51,113 bases of DNA from Alphaproteobacteria bacterium. Its GTDB lineage: Bacteria > Pseudomonadota > Alphaproteobacteria > Rickettsiales > SXRF01. A program made the position numbers and the translations under genes. Shown here piece after piece: positions 33,006 through 39,965 of the stretch. The stretch covers positions 1 through 51,113 of the forward strand of contig JANYCJ010000170.1 of assembly GCA_025360345.1 (NCBI GenBank), in the 5' to 3' direction. Under the pieces are notes generated by a model, which saw nothing but the letters and a program-made list of their open reading frames with translations, ran no database searches and was not told the DNA's origin. Each line of letters opens with the position of its first letter. Position 1 is the stretch's first letter.

Positions 33006-35786
33006 ATGAGTCTATATGGAGCATTATACGCAGGCGTAGCAGGCTTGGGTTCTCAGAGTAACAAGCTCGGTGTTATTTCCGATAACATCGCCAACGTGAA
33101 CACCATCGGCTACAAGGCCAACAACGCGGTGTTTGAAACCCTCGTCACCTCTGCCAGCAACGTCACCGCCTACTCCCCCGGCGGCGTACTCGGCGGCAAC
33201 GACCAGCTGGTAGACACCCAAGGCCTGCTGCAAACCACCTCCTCGCCCACCGACGTAGCTATTTCCGGCGGCGGCTTCTTCGTCACCAACCAGAAAGCCG
33301 ACCAGAGCGGCTCCGTGGCCTTCACCCGCGCCGGTTCCTTCACGCAGGACGCGCAGGGCAATTTCCGCAACACCGCCGGCCTGTTCCTTCAGGCATGGCC
33401 GCTGGACAGGAACGGCAACCTCCCCGGCGCTCCCGGCAACCTCAACACCAACTCCGCCGCCAACATCTCCAGTTTGCAGACCGTCAACGTCCGCAACCTG
33501 ACCGGTACCGCCTCCCCCACCACCAATGTCGGCATCGGCGCCAACCTGAAGTCTTCGCAGGTGGCCTTCTCCGGCGCAGGCGGCACCGCCTCGCTGGACG
33601 TGTTCGACCTGTCGAACTCCCCGCTTAAAGGCAACGACGTCATCATCCCCAGCAGCGTGGATAAGCTCACCCGTGGCGATGCCTTCACCGTCGCCACCGG
33701 CGCAGGCCAGAGCTATATCTACAACTACGGCGGCCTCACCTTTGGCCGCAGCGTGCTCACCGGCGCACTGGGTGACAGCGGTGTAGCCCTCACCCCGACC
33801 TCGGTGAACCTCAACAACACCACGCAGGCCGTGGGCGCCAACGGCATCACCACCACGTCTACCACAGTAGGCGCATCCGTCGTGCGGGTGACTGTGGCCG
33901 CCACCGCCAACCTCCGCACCGGCGACTGGGTCACCATCACCGGCGCACCCGTAGCGGGCGTCGATGGCGTAAACCAGGCGCAGTTGAACGGCGCGCACCA
34001 GATCACCGTCACCGGCGCCACCACTTACACCTTCGTAAGCACCGGCACGGCGCTCACCGGCAACAGCACCGTCACCGGCGGCCCGGCCTCCTCCGCCCCC
34101 GACCCCTTCGCCATTGTAAACGGCTCCAAAGTGGTCACCGTCACCCAGATTGCCCATGGCCTGAACACCGGCGATGTGGTGAAATTCTCTGGCATCAGTG
34201 CTCCCGTCGGCAACGTGCCCGCTAACGAGCTGAACGACAGCTTCGTCATCACCTCGGTGGATGCCGACCACTACACCATCACCCTGCCTACCACCACCGC
34301 GAACTCAACCACGGCAGGAGGCACCGGCACCATCACCAACACGGAGCGCCCCTTCGCCGCCGCAGGCAAAATCCTCGACGCGGTAAATGCCTCGCAGCCT
34401 TTCCTCGGCACCACCGGCACGGCAGGCTTCACGCAGGCAGCGCTGAGCTTCACCATCACCACCGCCGCATCCGGCACCACCACCTTCACTTACACCCCCA
34501 CCGCGCCCAATGCGCAGCTGGGTCAGTTCAACAACCTCAACAACCTCGCCGACGCCATCAACAACGTCAGCGGCCTCACCTCCCGCGTGGTCGACGGCCA
34601 GATCTATATCGGGCCCAAAGACGCCAACGCAGCCGTGAGCTTCGCCAACGTCTCCACCATCGGCAACAGCGGCCCTCCAGTGAAAGCCGGTATCGACTGG
34701 GTCAAGGAACTGGGCCTCGCCCCCGTTTCCAGCGGCCTGAACCGTTTCAACTCGCTCCAGTCGCTGACCAACCTGGTGAACCTGTCCACCGGCCTGAACG
34801 CCACGCTTTCCAATCCTCTGGGCGCTTCATCGGTCAGCATCAACGTCACCGACCCGCTGGACACCATCAAGTTCACCGACAACAACAGCAATACTGGCAG
34901 CGTGCTGGCACAGCTGGGTCTGGTAACTTCGCTCAACGCCGGGGTATTCGCTCCTAAAACCACCGGCTCCCTCGGGCCGGCATACGACCCCGCCAACTCA
35001 GCGAAGAACATGGCCTCCGGCGCCATTCCCCCGCAGTTCAGCCGTCCCGTGACCGTGTATGACGCACTCGGCACCGCGCACAACCTGAACGTGGGCTTCC
35101 TGAAAACCAGCTCCAATGCATGGGCAGTGGAAGTATATGCACAGCCCGCCAGTGACGTGAATTCCGCATTGCCAAATGGCCAGATCGCCAGCGGCACGCT
35201 GTTGTTCAACGGTGACGGCTCCCTGCGCAGCATCAGCCAGTCTTTGCTCGGTGCGCTCAACGTCAACTGGACTAACGGCTCCGCAGCAACCGCCATCACC
35301 TACAACTGGGGCACGGCAGGCCAGCCTTTCGGCACGCCGAACGCCGCGGCCATTGGTAAAACCGACGGCATGAGCCAGTTCGATTCCGGTTACAACGTAA
35401 GCTTCGTGAACCAGAATGGTGCGCCCGTGGGCCAGCTCACCGGCATTGCCATTGATGCGAACGGCTTTATCTCCGCTAGCTACAGCAATGGTGAAACCTC
35501 CAAGCTGTATAAAATCCCCCTTGCCTCCTTCACCGATCCGAACAGCCTCACCAGCGCCTCGGGCAACGCCTACCAGCAATCGAACGGTTCCGGCGGTGTA
35601 AACCTCAAGGAAGCGGGCACCAGCGGCGTGGGTTCCTTCGCAGCAGGCTCGTTGGAATTATCCAACGTGGAATTGGCCAGCCAGCTCACCGATATGATCG
35701 TGGCCCAACGTGCGTATCAGGCAAATACAAAAGTAATTCAAACCGCCGATACGCTGCTCGACTCCCTCGACCAGCTCATCCGGTAA
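33006..35786 (+). CDS. flgE: flagellar hook protein FlgE, enlarged
   Basis: The N-terminus (GALYAGVAGLGSQSNKLGVI, SDNIANVNTIGYKANNAVFE) and the C-terminus (SLELSNVELASQLTDMIVAQ, RAYQANTKVIQTADTLLDSL) are those of FlgE. At 926 residues it is more than twice the enterobacterial protein (about 400) and longer than the 590 of Caulobacter. The insertion includes two beta-rich modules at about residues 288-348 and 372-428 (GSKVVTVTQIAHGLNTGDVV) that resemble one in FlgK here and modules seen in phage tail-fibre-like proteins. A strong ribosome site (AAGGAG) precedes it. Confidence 0.95.
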   Translation: MSLYGALYAGVAGLGSQSNKLGVISDNIANVNTIGYKANNAVFETLVTSASNVTAYSPGGVLGGNDQLVDTQGLLQTTSSPTDVAISGGGFFVTNQKADQSGSVAFTRAGSFTQDAQGNFRNTAGLFLQAWPLDRNGNLPGAPGNLNTNSAANISSLQTVNVRNLTGTASPTTNVGIGANLKSSQVAFSGAGGTASLDVFDLSNSPLKGNDVIIPSSVDKLTRGDAFTVATGAGQSYIYNYGGLTFGRSVLTGALGDSGVALTPTSVNLNNTTQAVGANGITTTSTTVGASVVRVTVAATANLRTGDWVTITGAPVAGVDGVNQAQLNGAHQITVTGATTYTFVSTGTALTGNSTVTGGPASSAPDPFAIVNGSKVVTVTQIAHGLNTGDVVKFSGISAPVGNVPANELNDSFVITSVDADHYTITLPTTTANSTTAGGTGTITNTERPFAAAGKILDAVNASQPFLGTTGTAGFTQAALSFTITTAASGTTTFTYTPTAPNAQLGQFNNLNNLADAINNVSGLTSRVVDGQIYIGPKDANAAVSFANVSTIGNSGPPVKAGIDWVKELGLAPVSSGLNRFNSLQSLTNLVNLSTGLNATLSNPLGASSVSINVTDPLDTIKFTDNNSNTGSVLAQLGLVTSLNAGVFAPKTTGSLGPAYDPANSAKNMASGAIPPQFSRPVTVYDALGTAHNLNVGFLKTSSNAWAVEVYAQPASDVNSALPNGQIASGTLLFNGDGSLRSISQSLLGALNVNWTNGSAATAITYNWGTAGQPFGTPNAAAIGKTDGMSQFDSGYNVSFVNQNGAPVGQLTGIAIDANGFISASYSNGETSKLYKIPLASFTDPNSLTSASGNAYQQSNGSGGVNLKEAGTSGVGSFAAGSLELSNVELASQLTDMIVAQRAYQANTKVIQTADTLLDSLDQLIR

Positions 35787-35792
35787 GCCCTC

Positions 35793-35855
35793 CCTGATGC
35801 CCTGAAACGCTTAGTCCGCCTCGTGTTTTTACACGGGGCGGAGGCGTATCAGGGC
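35793..35855 (+). terminator. nested hairpin at the end of the hook operon
   Basis: CCGCCTCGTGT pairs with ACACGGGGCGG around a TTTT loop (35817-35842). An outer CCCTGAT/ATCAGGG pair (35793-35799 and 35849-35855) encloses it. No T-run follows, so it may act with another factor or protect the 3' end. Confidence 0.6.
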
Positions 35856-35909
35856 GGGACCAAATAGTTAACTATTTGTTTCTAATCGGTAACTCTTTAT
35901 TTATAGAAG

Positions 35910-35938
35910 TTGACAATGCTGGCAAAATTATCTACTAA
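35910..35938 (+). promoter_or_regulatory. candidate sigma-70 promoter for the gene at 36046
   Basis: TTGACA at 35910-35915 and TACTAA at 35933-35938, 17 bases apart, in an AT-rich stretch. The leader of about 100 bases includes a GTAGAT...ATCTAC inverted repeat. Confidence 0.55.
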
Positions 35939-36045
35939 GTTAAGTGTAATTGCATATCAGTCTTGCTATATGTAGATTTTTGATGCATTGATCTACGCTA
36001 CCATTTTTAAAATTAACACTTGAAGAAGCGCGCAAGGAACCCGAA

Positions 36046-36375
36046 ATGAAAAAGTTCGACCTGACCTCAAAACGGATCGGCCCCATCACCAGCAAGAAAA
36101 ACGCTGAGTCCGAGCCTGAAGTCATGAACATGATGCTGGACGCGCGCTACCTGCGCCAGTCCTCTTCCCTCATTCAAGACGCCCTGCAAAAAGGCTTCGA
36201 CGTGCTGCAGCTGGCCAACGGCGACATCGTCACCACCGGCACTAAAACCGTGGTCTACCAATACACCTGGGACCTCGAAAAAGGCAAGCTGGTAAAGACC
36301 AAGCCCGAAGGCAGCCGCAAAGCCCGCCGCCTCTCTATCGAAGAAGAGGAAGACACCGAGTCCGAAGACGCGTAA
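36046..36375 (+). CDS. small conserved-looking protein of unknown function
   Basis: A 109-residue soluble protein without signal peptide. It starts MKKFDLTSKRIGPITSKK. The middle segment NMMLDARYLRQSSSLIQDAL, then KGFDVLQLANGDIVTTGTKT and VVYQYTWDLEKGKLVKTKPE, looks like a compact alpha/beta fold. The C-terminal 20 residues are very acidic (EEEEDTESED). AAGGA sits 8 bases before the ATG. It has its own promoter and an intrinsic terminator, so it is a single-gene unit. I do not recognise the family. Confidence 0.7.
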   Translation: MKKFDLTSKRIGPITSKKNAESEPEVMNMMLDARYLRQSSSLIQDALQKGFDVLQLANGDIVTTGTKTVVYQYTWDLEKGKLVKTKPEGSRKARRLSIEEEEDTESEDA

Positions 36376-36401
36376 CCGCGCAAAGCTCCCAGACACGGCA
36401 T

Positions 36402-36433
36402 AAAGCCGCTACCTTCCCGGTAGCGGCTTTTTT
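36402..36433 (+). terminator. intrinsic terminator
   Basis: AGCCGCTACC and GGTAGCGGCT form a perfect 10-bp stem with a five-base loop, followed by Ts. It follows the small unknown gene by about 27 bases. Confidence 0.93.
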
Positions 36434-36451
36434 CATGCGCCCAAGGAGCGT

Positions 36452-36489
36452 TTGACAGACCTATAATATGTCTATATTTATGGACATAT
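36452..36489 (+). promoter_or_regulatory. arsR promoter and operator
   Basis: TTGACA at 36452-36457 is followed 17 bases later by TATTTA; a TATAAT also lies at 36462. A perfect inverted repeat ATATGTC (36466-36472) / GACATAT (36483-36489) with a ten-base spacer covers the -10 region and the arsR ATG at 36488. This is the expected position for ArsR auto-repression. No ribosome site precedes the ATG, so translation may start from a very short leader. Confidence 0.65.
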
Positions 36490-36823
36490 GAATACGGATA
36501 GCGCCCTCAAAGCCTTCTCTTCCCTCTCGCAGGACACGCGGCTACGCGCCCTGCGCATCCTCGTCGCCCATGGCCGTGAAGGCATGGCGGCAGGCCAGCT
36601 TGGCAAGCAGCTCGGCATCCCCCATAACACCCTTTCCTTCCATCTGACCCATCTCTGCGCCGCGGGCCTCGCCAAATCACGCAACCATGGCCGCAGCGTC
36701 ATCTACAGCGCCAATCTCGATGCCCTGCAGGCGCTGGTGCGTTTCCTGCTCAAGGATTGCTGCCTGCTGGATAAATCCACCTGCTCCGGTGTTGAGCAAT
36801 TGATGAAAGCCTGCGCATGTTAA
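36488..36823 (+). CDS. arsR: ArsR-family arsenic-responsive repressor
   Basis: A 111-residue winged-helix protein: ALKAFSSLSQDTRLRALRIL, GQLGKQLGIPHNTLSFHLTH, LCAAGLAKSRNHGRSVIYSA. The C-terminus has cysteines C91, C92, C99, C109 and C111. The classical ELCVCDL metal site of helix 3 is absent. A CC-x6-C site near the C-terminus resembles the arsenite site known for Acidithiobacillus ferrooxidans ArsR. It should repress its own operon until arsenite binds. The gene overlaps arsC by 7 bases. Confidence 0.88.
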   Translation: MNTDSALKAFSSLSQDTRLRALRILVAHGREGMAAGQLGKQLGIPHNTLSFHLTHLCAAGLAKSRNHGRSVIYSANLDALQALVRFLLKDCCLLDKSTCSGVEQLMKACAC

Positions 36824-37284
36824 ACGTCTTGTTCCTCTGCACCGGAAACTCCTGCCGCAGCATCATGGCTGAAGCCCTCCTGAAGCATCATGGCGGTGGC
36901 AGGTTCCGCGCCTTCAGCGCCGGCAGCTTTCCCTCCGGCACTGTCCACCCCCAAAGCCTCGCCACGCTTCGCCGCCACGGCATTTCACCGCTGGGCTATG
37001 AAAGCAAATCATGGGACGTGTTTGAAGACCTCACCGAGCTGCATATCGTCATAACCGTGTGCGATAATGCCGCGGGCGAAACCTGCCCCCTCTTCCCCGG
37101 AACCCCCGTCAAAGCCCATTGGGGTGTGCCCGACCCCGCCCATCTGCACGGCAGTCCAGCCGAAATTGAAGCAGGCTTCGACCGTGTATTCGCCATGCTG
37201 GAGCGCCGCGTCGCCGCGCTGCTCGCCCTGCCCCCGGAAACACTCACCGCCCGCGAGTTGCAGGCCATTGGCCAGCTTCCATGA
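36817..37284 (+). CDS. arsC: arsenate reductase ArsC (thioredoxin-linked, LMW-phosphatase fold)
   Basis: A 155-residue enzyme. The phosphate/arsenate loop is LCTGNSCRSIMAEALL (CX5R with C8 and R14). Two further cysteines in TVCDNAAGETCPLFPG (about C81 and C89) are the resolving pair of thioredoxin-coupled ArsC. KAHWGVPDPAHLHGS carries the Asp general acid of the low-molecular-weight phosphatase fold. It reduces As(V) to As(III) in the cytoplasm. It overlaps arsR and the aquaglyceroporin gene. Confidence 0.92.
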   Translation: MLNVLFLCTGNSCRSIMAEALLKHHGGGRFRAFSAGSFPSGTVHPQSLATLRRHGISPLGYESKSWDVFEDLTELHIVITVCDNAAGETCPLFPGTPVKAHWGVPDPAHLHGSPAEIEAGFDRVFAMLERRVAALLALPPETLTARELQAIGQLP

Positions 37285-37967
37285 ACCGCCCCCTCTTTCA
37301 GAAATGCCTCGCAGAAGCCATCGGCACCGCCGCGCTGGTCTTCTTCGGCTGCGGCAGCCTCATGCTGGAAGCGCGCCTCCCCGGCAGCATCCCGGCAGGC
37401 GTCATCCCCTTGGTGTTCGGCGCGGCGGTCGCTACCATGATCTATACCGTGGGCCACATCTCCGGCGCGCATTTCAACCCCGCCGTCACGCTGGCTTTCG
37501 CCCTCGCCCGCCATTTCCCCGCCCGTCAGGTGCTTCCCTATGGGCTGGCGCAGTGCCTGGGCGGCCTCGCTGCCATGTCCCTGCTTTATGTCCTGATGCC
37601 CGCGGGCGCATCCTACGGCGCAACCCTGCCCACCGTAAGCCCCGCCCCCGCCTTCCTGTGGGAGGTGGTGCTCTCTGCCTTCCTCATGTTCGTCATCACC
37701 GCCGTGGCAACCGACACCCGCGCCGAGGGCATGATGGCAGGCATCGCCATTGGCGCCATCGTGGCCTTATGCGCGTGCTTGGGCGGCCCTTTCACCGGCG
37801 CCTCCATGAATCCCGCCCGCTCATTGGCGCCTGCCCTGTTTCAGGGCGCATTGGGCACAGTATGGATTTACCTGAGCGCCCCCTTCATCGGCGCGGCCAT
37901 CGGCATATTCGCCTACCAGCTGGTTCGCTGCGAAACACTCCCCGCAGGTGGCACCGGCTGCTGCTGA
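37281..37967 (+). CDS. aqpS: MIP-family channel in the ars operon (AqpS-like aquaglyceroporin)
   Basis: A 228-residue membrane protein with six helices and both channel motifs: GHISGAHFNPAVTLAFALAR (first NPA, near residue 67) and GPFTGASMNPARSLAPALFQ (second NPA, near residue 177). KCLAEAIGTAALVFFGCGSL is the usual first helix. Located in an ars operon with no efflux pump gene, it probably lets arsenite leave down its gradient after ArsC reduction, as shown for AqpS of Sinorhizobium meliloti. ATG overlaps the arsC stop (ATGA). It ends with a Cys-Cys pair (GTGCC), which might bind arsenite. Confidence 0.85.
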   Translation: MNRPLFQKCLAEAIGTAALVFFGCGSLMLEARLPGSIPAGVIPLVFGAAVATMIYTVGHISGAHFNPAVTLAFALARHFPARQVLPYGLAQCLGGLAAMSLLYVLMPAGASYGATLPTVSPAPAFLWEVVLSAFLMFVITAVATDTRAEGMMAGIAIGAIVALCACLGGPFTGASMNPARSLAPALFQGALGTVWIYLSAPFIGAAIGIFAYQLVRCETLPAGGTGCC

Positions 37968-37969
37968 TC

Positions 37970-38230
37970 CTAGTGGATATTGAGCTCGCCCTTGCAGATC
38001 ACGAAAGACGCGGGCTTGATAAGCTCTGCGCTGGCGATTTTCACCGAATGCAGCTTGCCCTCGATTTCCTTCTCCCAGAAGCCGAGGAACTTGTGCAGCA
38101 CGGGAAATTTCGGCGCAATGTCCAGCTCCTGCCAGATATAGCTTTGCAGCAGCGACGGGTGGTCGGGCAGGTGGTATAAAATCTCTGCCGTGGTCAGCCG
38201 GTAATCCTGCAGCATCAGTCCAAAGTCCAT
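37970..38230 (-). CDS. usg: Usg family protein
   Basis: An 86-residue protein: LMLQDYRLTTAEILYHLPDH, PSLLQSYIWQELDIAPKFPV, LHKFLGFWEKEIEGKLHSVK, IASAELIKPASFVICKGELN. This closely follows the Usg family, small soluble proteins of unknown function, common in alphaproteobacteria. It is convergent with the aquaglyceroporin gene, with 2 bases between. AGGAGGG lies upstream of the start. Confidence 0.85.
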   Translation of the reverse strand: MDFGLMLQDYRLTTAEILYHLPDHPSLLQSYIWQELDIAPKFPVLHKFLGFWEKEIEGKLHSVKIASAELIKPASFVICKGELNIH

Positions 38231-38468
38231 ACCTCACACCCTCCTACCTGGGTCATCCTTGGCGCGTTCATTTGCCTATTATAACGCAGTTTTCCTTGTA
38301 TTTCAGTATAAATCGCTCCTAACGCACTGAAACAAAAAACGATTCATCAAACAAAAAACTGGCGCAAAACACAAAACCTGCTAAAATAAATGTCCTCCCC
38401 GCGCTTAAACATATTTACATTCCCTCCCGCATGGAATAAACCCACTTCACCTTTTTCCTGTGATGTCA
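38231..38468. other. intergenic region between usg and tRNA-Lys
   Basis: AT-rich, with poly-A tracts around 38330-38390. A weak forward promoter for the tRNA may use TTTACA at 38409. Nothing else is recognised. Confidence 0.3.
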
Positions 38469-38544
38469 GGGCCGTTAGCTCAGTCGGTAGAGCGGTTGAC
38501 TCTTAATCAATAGGTCGCTGGTTCGATCCCAGCACGGCCCACCA
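38469..38544 (+). tRNA. tRNA-Lys (anticodon CTT)
   Basis: A complete cloverleaf: acceptor GGGCCGT/ACGGCCC, D-arm with TTAGCTCAGTCGGTAGAGC, anticodon stem GTTGA/TCAAT with loop CTCTTAA (anticodon CTT), T-arm GCTGG-TTCGATC-CCAGC, discriminator A and encoded CCA. Its 3' half is the attachment site of the island that follows; integration regenerates the full tRNA. Confidence 0.96.
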
Positions 38545-38545
38545 T
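38498..38545. repeat. attL, 48-bp direct repeat (inside tRNA-Lys)
   Basis: Identical to 46506-46553. It begins at GACTCTTAATCAA in the anticodon arm and ends one base after CCA. Confidence 0.93.
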
Positions 38546-38590
38546 CAAATTCAAAGACTTATAATTCCCGTCAAAAAACGAAAAATGGCG

Positions 38591-38609
38591 GGGGTTAGGC
38601 GGGGGTTAG
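38591..38609. promoter_or_regulatory. candidate integrase arm sites at the left end
   Basis: Two GGGGTTAG copies start 11 bases apart (38591 and 38602). The same pair with the same spacing lies at the right end of the island. Confidence 0.5.
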
Positions 38610-38719
38610 AATGCATCCGGCATATCTCCCAGGTTTTCATATCCATTTCGTCTGTTGCTCCCTGTCGATAATTATCTTGTCGCTTGTCGCGCCCATACCC
38701 CTCTGTTAGTGTCCGCAAC

Positions 38720-38743
38720 GAAGTAGCCGCAGTGGGCTGCTTC
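38720..38743 (+). other. strong hairpin upstream of the first leader RNA
   Basis: GAAGTAGCC pairs with GGCTGCTTC (9 pairs, one G-T wobble) around a six-base loop. It may be part of a longer leader or a separate terminator-like structure; no T-run follows. Confidence 0.5.
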
Positions 38744-38760
38744 CGGGTGTAGTGATCCGT

Positions 38761-38909
38761 CTAAGAACGTTCTATGCGTCACGTCACGACGCTGCTTTCC
38801 GTCCCTTTGGGCCGGGAGGCGGCGGCGAGGTGCTGTGCAAGCAGTGCTTTGGATGTCCAAACTCCGGCTAAAGGCCGTCGCAATCGTTTCTTAGCGATTC
38901 ACTAACTCC
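38761..38909 (+). ncRNA. structured leader RNA, copy A (novel class candidate)
   Basis: Three helices in order. P1 is CTAAGAA (38761-38767) with TTCTTAG (38888-38894). P2 is GCGTC/GACGC (38776-38780, 38788-38792). P3 is GCGGCGGC/GCCGTCGC (38819-38826, 38874-38881, one G-T). Shared blocks with copy B: TTCCGT after P2, GGAGGCG entering P3, CGGCTAAAG ending the P3 loop, and an ACTAACTCC block after P1. Upstream of the Sel1 gene. All three helices keep pairing although their sequences differ from copy B. Confidence 0.6.
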
Positions 38910-38968
38910 CGCGCCACCAGAGGGTCATTCCCTTCTGGCTGGCTTCTTGTGCCAGAGAAGGAGGAATC

Positions 38969-39769
38969 ATGTCATTAAAGCCTTGCCGCGAATGCGGGGA
39001 ACAAATCAGCTCACATGCGCGTAATTGCCCTAAGTGTGGGATCAAAAAACTAATCAATAAAAAAACATTATGGCTTCCTCTCGGCCTAGGGCTTTTTACT
39101 ATACCCATCGCATATACCTTTGCCCCACCGGTTACGGTACTGCGAGTCAAAGCGGAATTAGGGTTTGCCGAAGCGCAATATCGCTTCAGCCGTATCTATC
39201 ATAATGGTGATGGCGTACCGCAAAATTCTGAAGAGTCATTCAAGTGGCTTCAAAAAGCCGGTGAAGGCGGTAATGCGGAGGCACAAAAAAGTCTTGGTTT
39301 TATCTATCGAACCGGGGAAGAAATACCAAACGGCAAAGAAGTGGTGCGCGACGATGTAAAAGCAAAAGAATGGTATAAAAAGGCTGCGGCTCTCGGCGAT
39401 ACGGAAGCGCAATTTATTCTGGGCACGGTCTATCACGAAAGCCAGAATTTACCTACTCGCGAGGGCAGCTGTGCCTGGACAGTTATAACCGAGATTGGAC
39501 ACAGGCTCCAGGACGGAGCAAATGGCTTTGGCATTCCCGGTTCTGGTTCCTCAGTTCAATATTCCAATGGCGGTTTTCAAGTATCATATGATGAGGTTGA
39601 TGCAGTTACACATTCTCGTACAGGCGACAAGGTAATTATTTGCTTAATTGAAGCACCAAGAAACTGCCCAGCGGGCGACATTAGAGGTTACGCTTATATT
39701 ACAACCAATCTTCGGATAATGGAGTCGTGGATAATGGGTGACTCTTCGCATAGCTGCGGAGGTGCTTAA
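38969..39769 (+). CDS. zinc-ribbon membrane protein with Sel1-like repeats (island cargo)
   Basis: A 266-residue protein. Residues 6-23 are a zinc ribbon (CRECG...CPKCG). Residues about 34-52 are one membrane helix. Residues about 60-155 are Sel1-like/TPR repeats (AEAQYRFSRIYHNGDGVPQN, AEAQKSLGFIYRTGEEIPNG, AEAQFILGTVYHES). The last 110 residues are a beta-rich domain I do not recognise, with several cysteines. GGAGG precedes the ATG and may be partly occluded by a hairpin. The gene follows structured leader A. Its function is unknown; accessory-island Sel1 proteins occur in diverse signalling and defence contexts. Confidence 0.7.
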   Translation: MSLKPCRECGEQISSHARNCPKCGIKKLINKKTLWLPLGLGLFTIPIAYTFAPPVTVLRVKAELGFAEAQYRFSRIYHNGDGVPQNSEESFKWLQKAGEGGNAEAQKSLGFIYRTGEEIPNGKEVVRDDVKAKEWYKKAAALGDTEAQFILGTVYHESQNLPTREGSCAWTVITEIGHRLQDGANGFGIPGSGSSVQYSNGGFQVSYDEVDAVTHSRTGDKVIICLIEAPRNCPAGDIRGYAYITTNLRIMESWIMGDSSHSCGGA

Positions 39770-39813
39770 TTGCATGGGAAAGGATTATCAATGTCGCTAA
39801 AATCATTCATCCA

Positions 39814-39925
39814 TATCGTAAGTGGTCCTAGTGCACCGCTAAGCACTCTTCTTCCGTTATGGTCGAGGAGGCGCATGTGTATGTTCAAGCCTCGGCTAAA
39901 GACATGCGCGACCTCTCTTACGATA
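39814..39925 (+). ncRNA. structured leader RNA, copy B (novel class candidate)
   Basis: P1 is TATCGTAAG (39814-39822) with CTTACGATA (39917-39925), nine perfect pairs. P2 is AGTGC/GCACT (39830-39834, 39843-39847). P3 is GGTC plus GCGCATGT (39861-39864, 39871-39878) with ACATGCGCGACC (39902-39913), the GAGGAG between being bulged. Shared blocks with copy A are TTCCGT, GGAGGCG, ATGTTCAAG, CGGCTAAAG and a following AAACTCC. It leads into the lipoprotein gene at 39966. Confidence 0.65.
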
Positions 39926-39935
39926 GTTTTACAAA

Positions 39936-39958
39936 CTCCTCGATAACCATCGCGGGAG
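39936..39958 (+). promoter_or_regulatory. hairpin that can hide the lipoprotein ribosome site
   Basis: CTCC-T-CGAT-AACC-ATCG-CG-GGAG: CGAT/ATCG is the stem, and CTCC can pair with GGAG. GGGAG is the ribosome site of the gene at 39966, 7 bases upstream of its ATG. A similar occlusion is possible at 38931-38961 before the Sel1 gene. Confidence 0.5.
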
Positions 39959-39965
39959 AATTCAT

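Noticed and set aside
38672..38860. Reverse-strand 62-codon frame inside leader RNA copy A
   Set aside because: It has an Arg-rich translation without a ribosome site and overlaps the conserved RNA helices.
38853..39901. The loop containing CAAGCCTCGGCTAAAG looks like the twister core or the c-di-GMP-I core
   Set aside because: Both known cores need other invariant parts (twister GCCCGG with its pseudoknots, c-di-GMP-I GGCAAACC upstream) that are absent in both copies. I treat the likeness as superficial until a covariance search is done.
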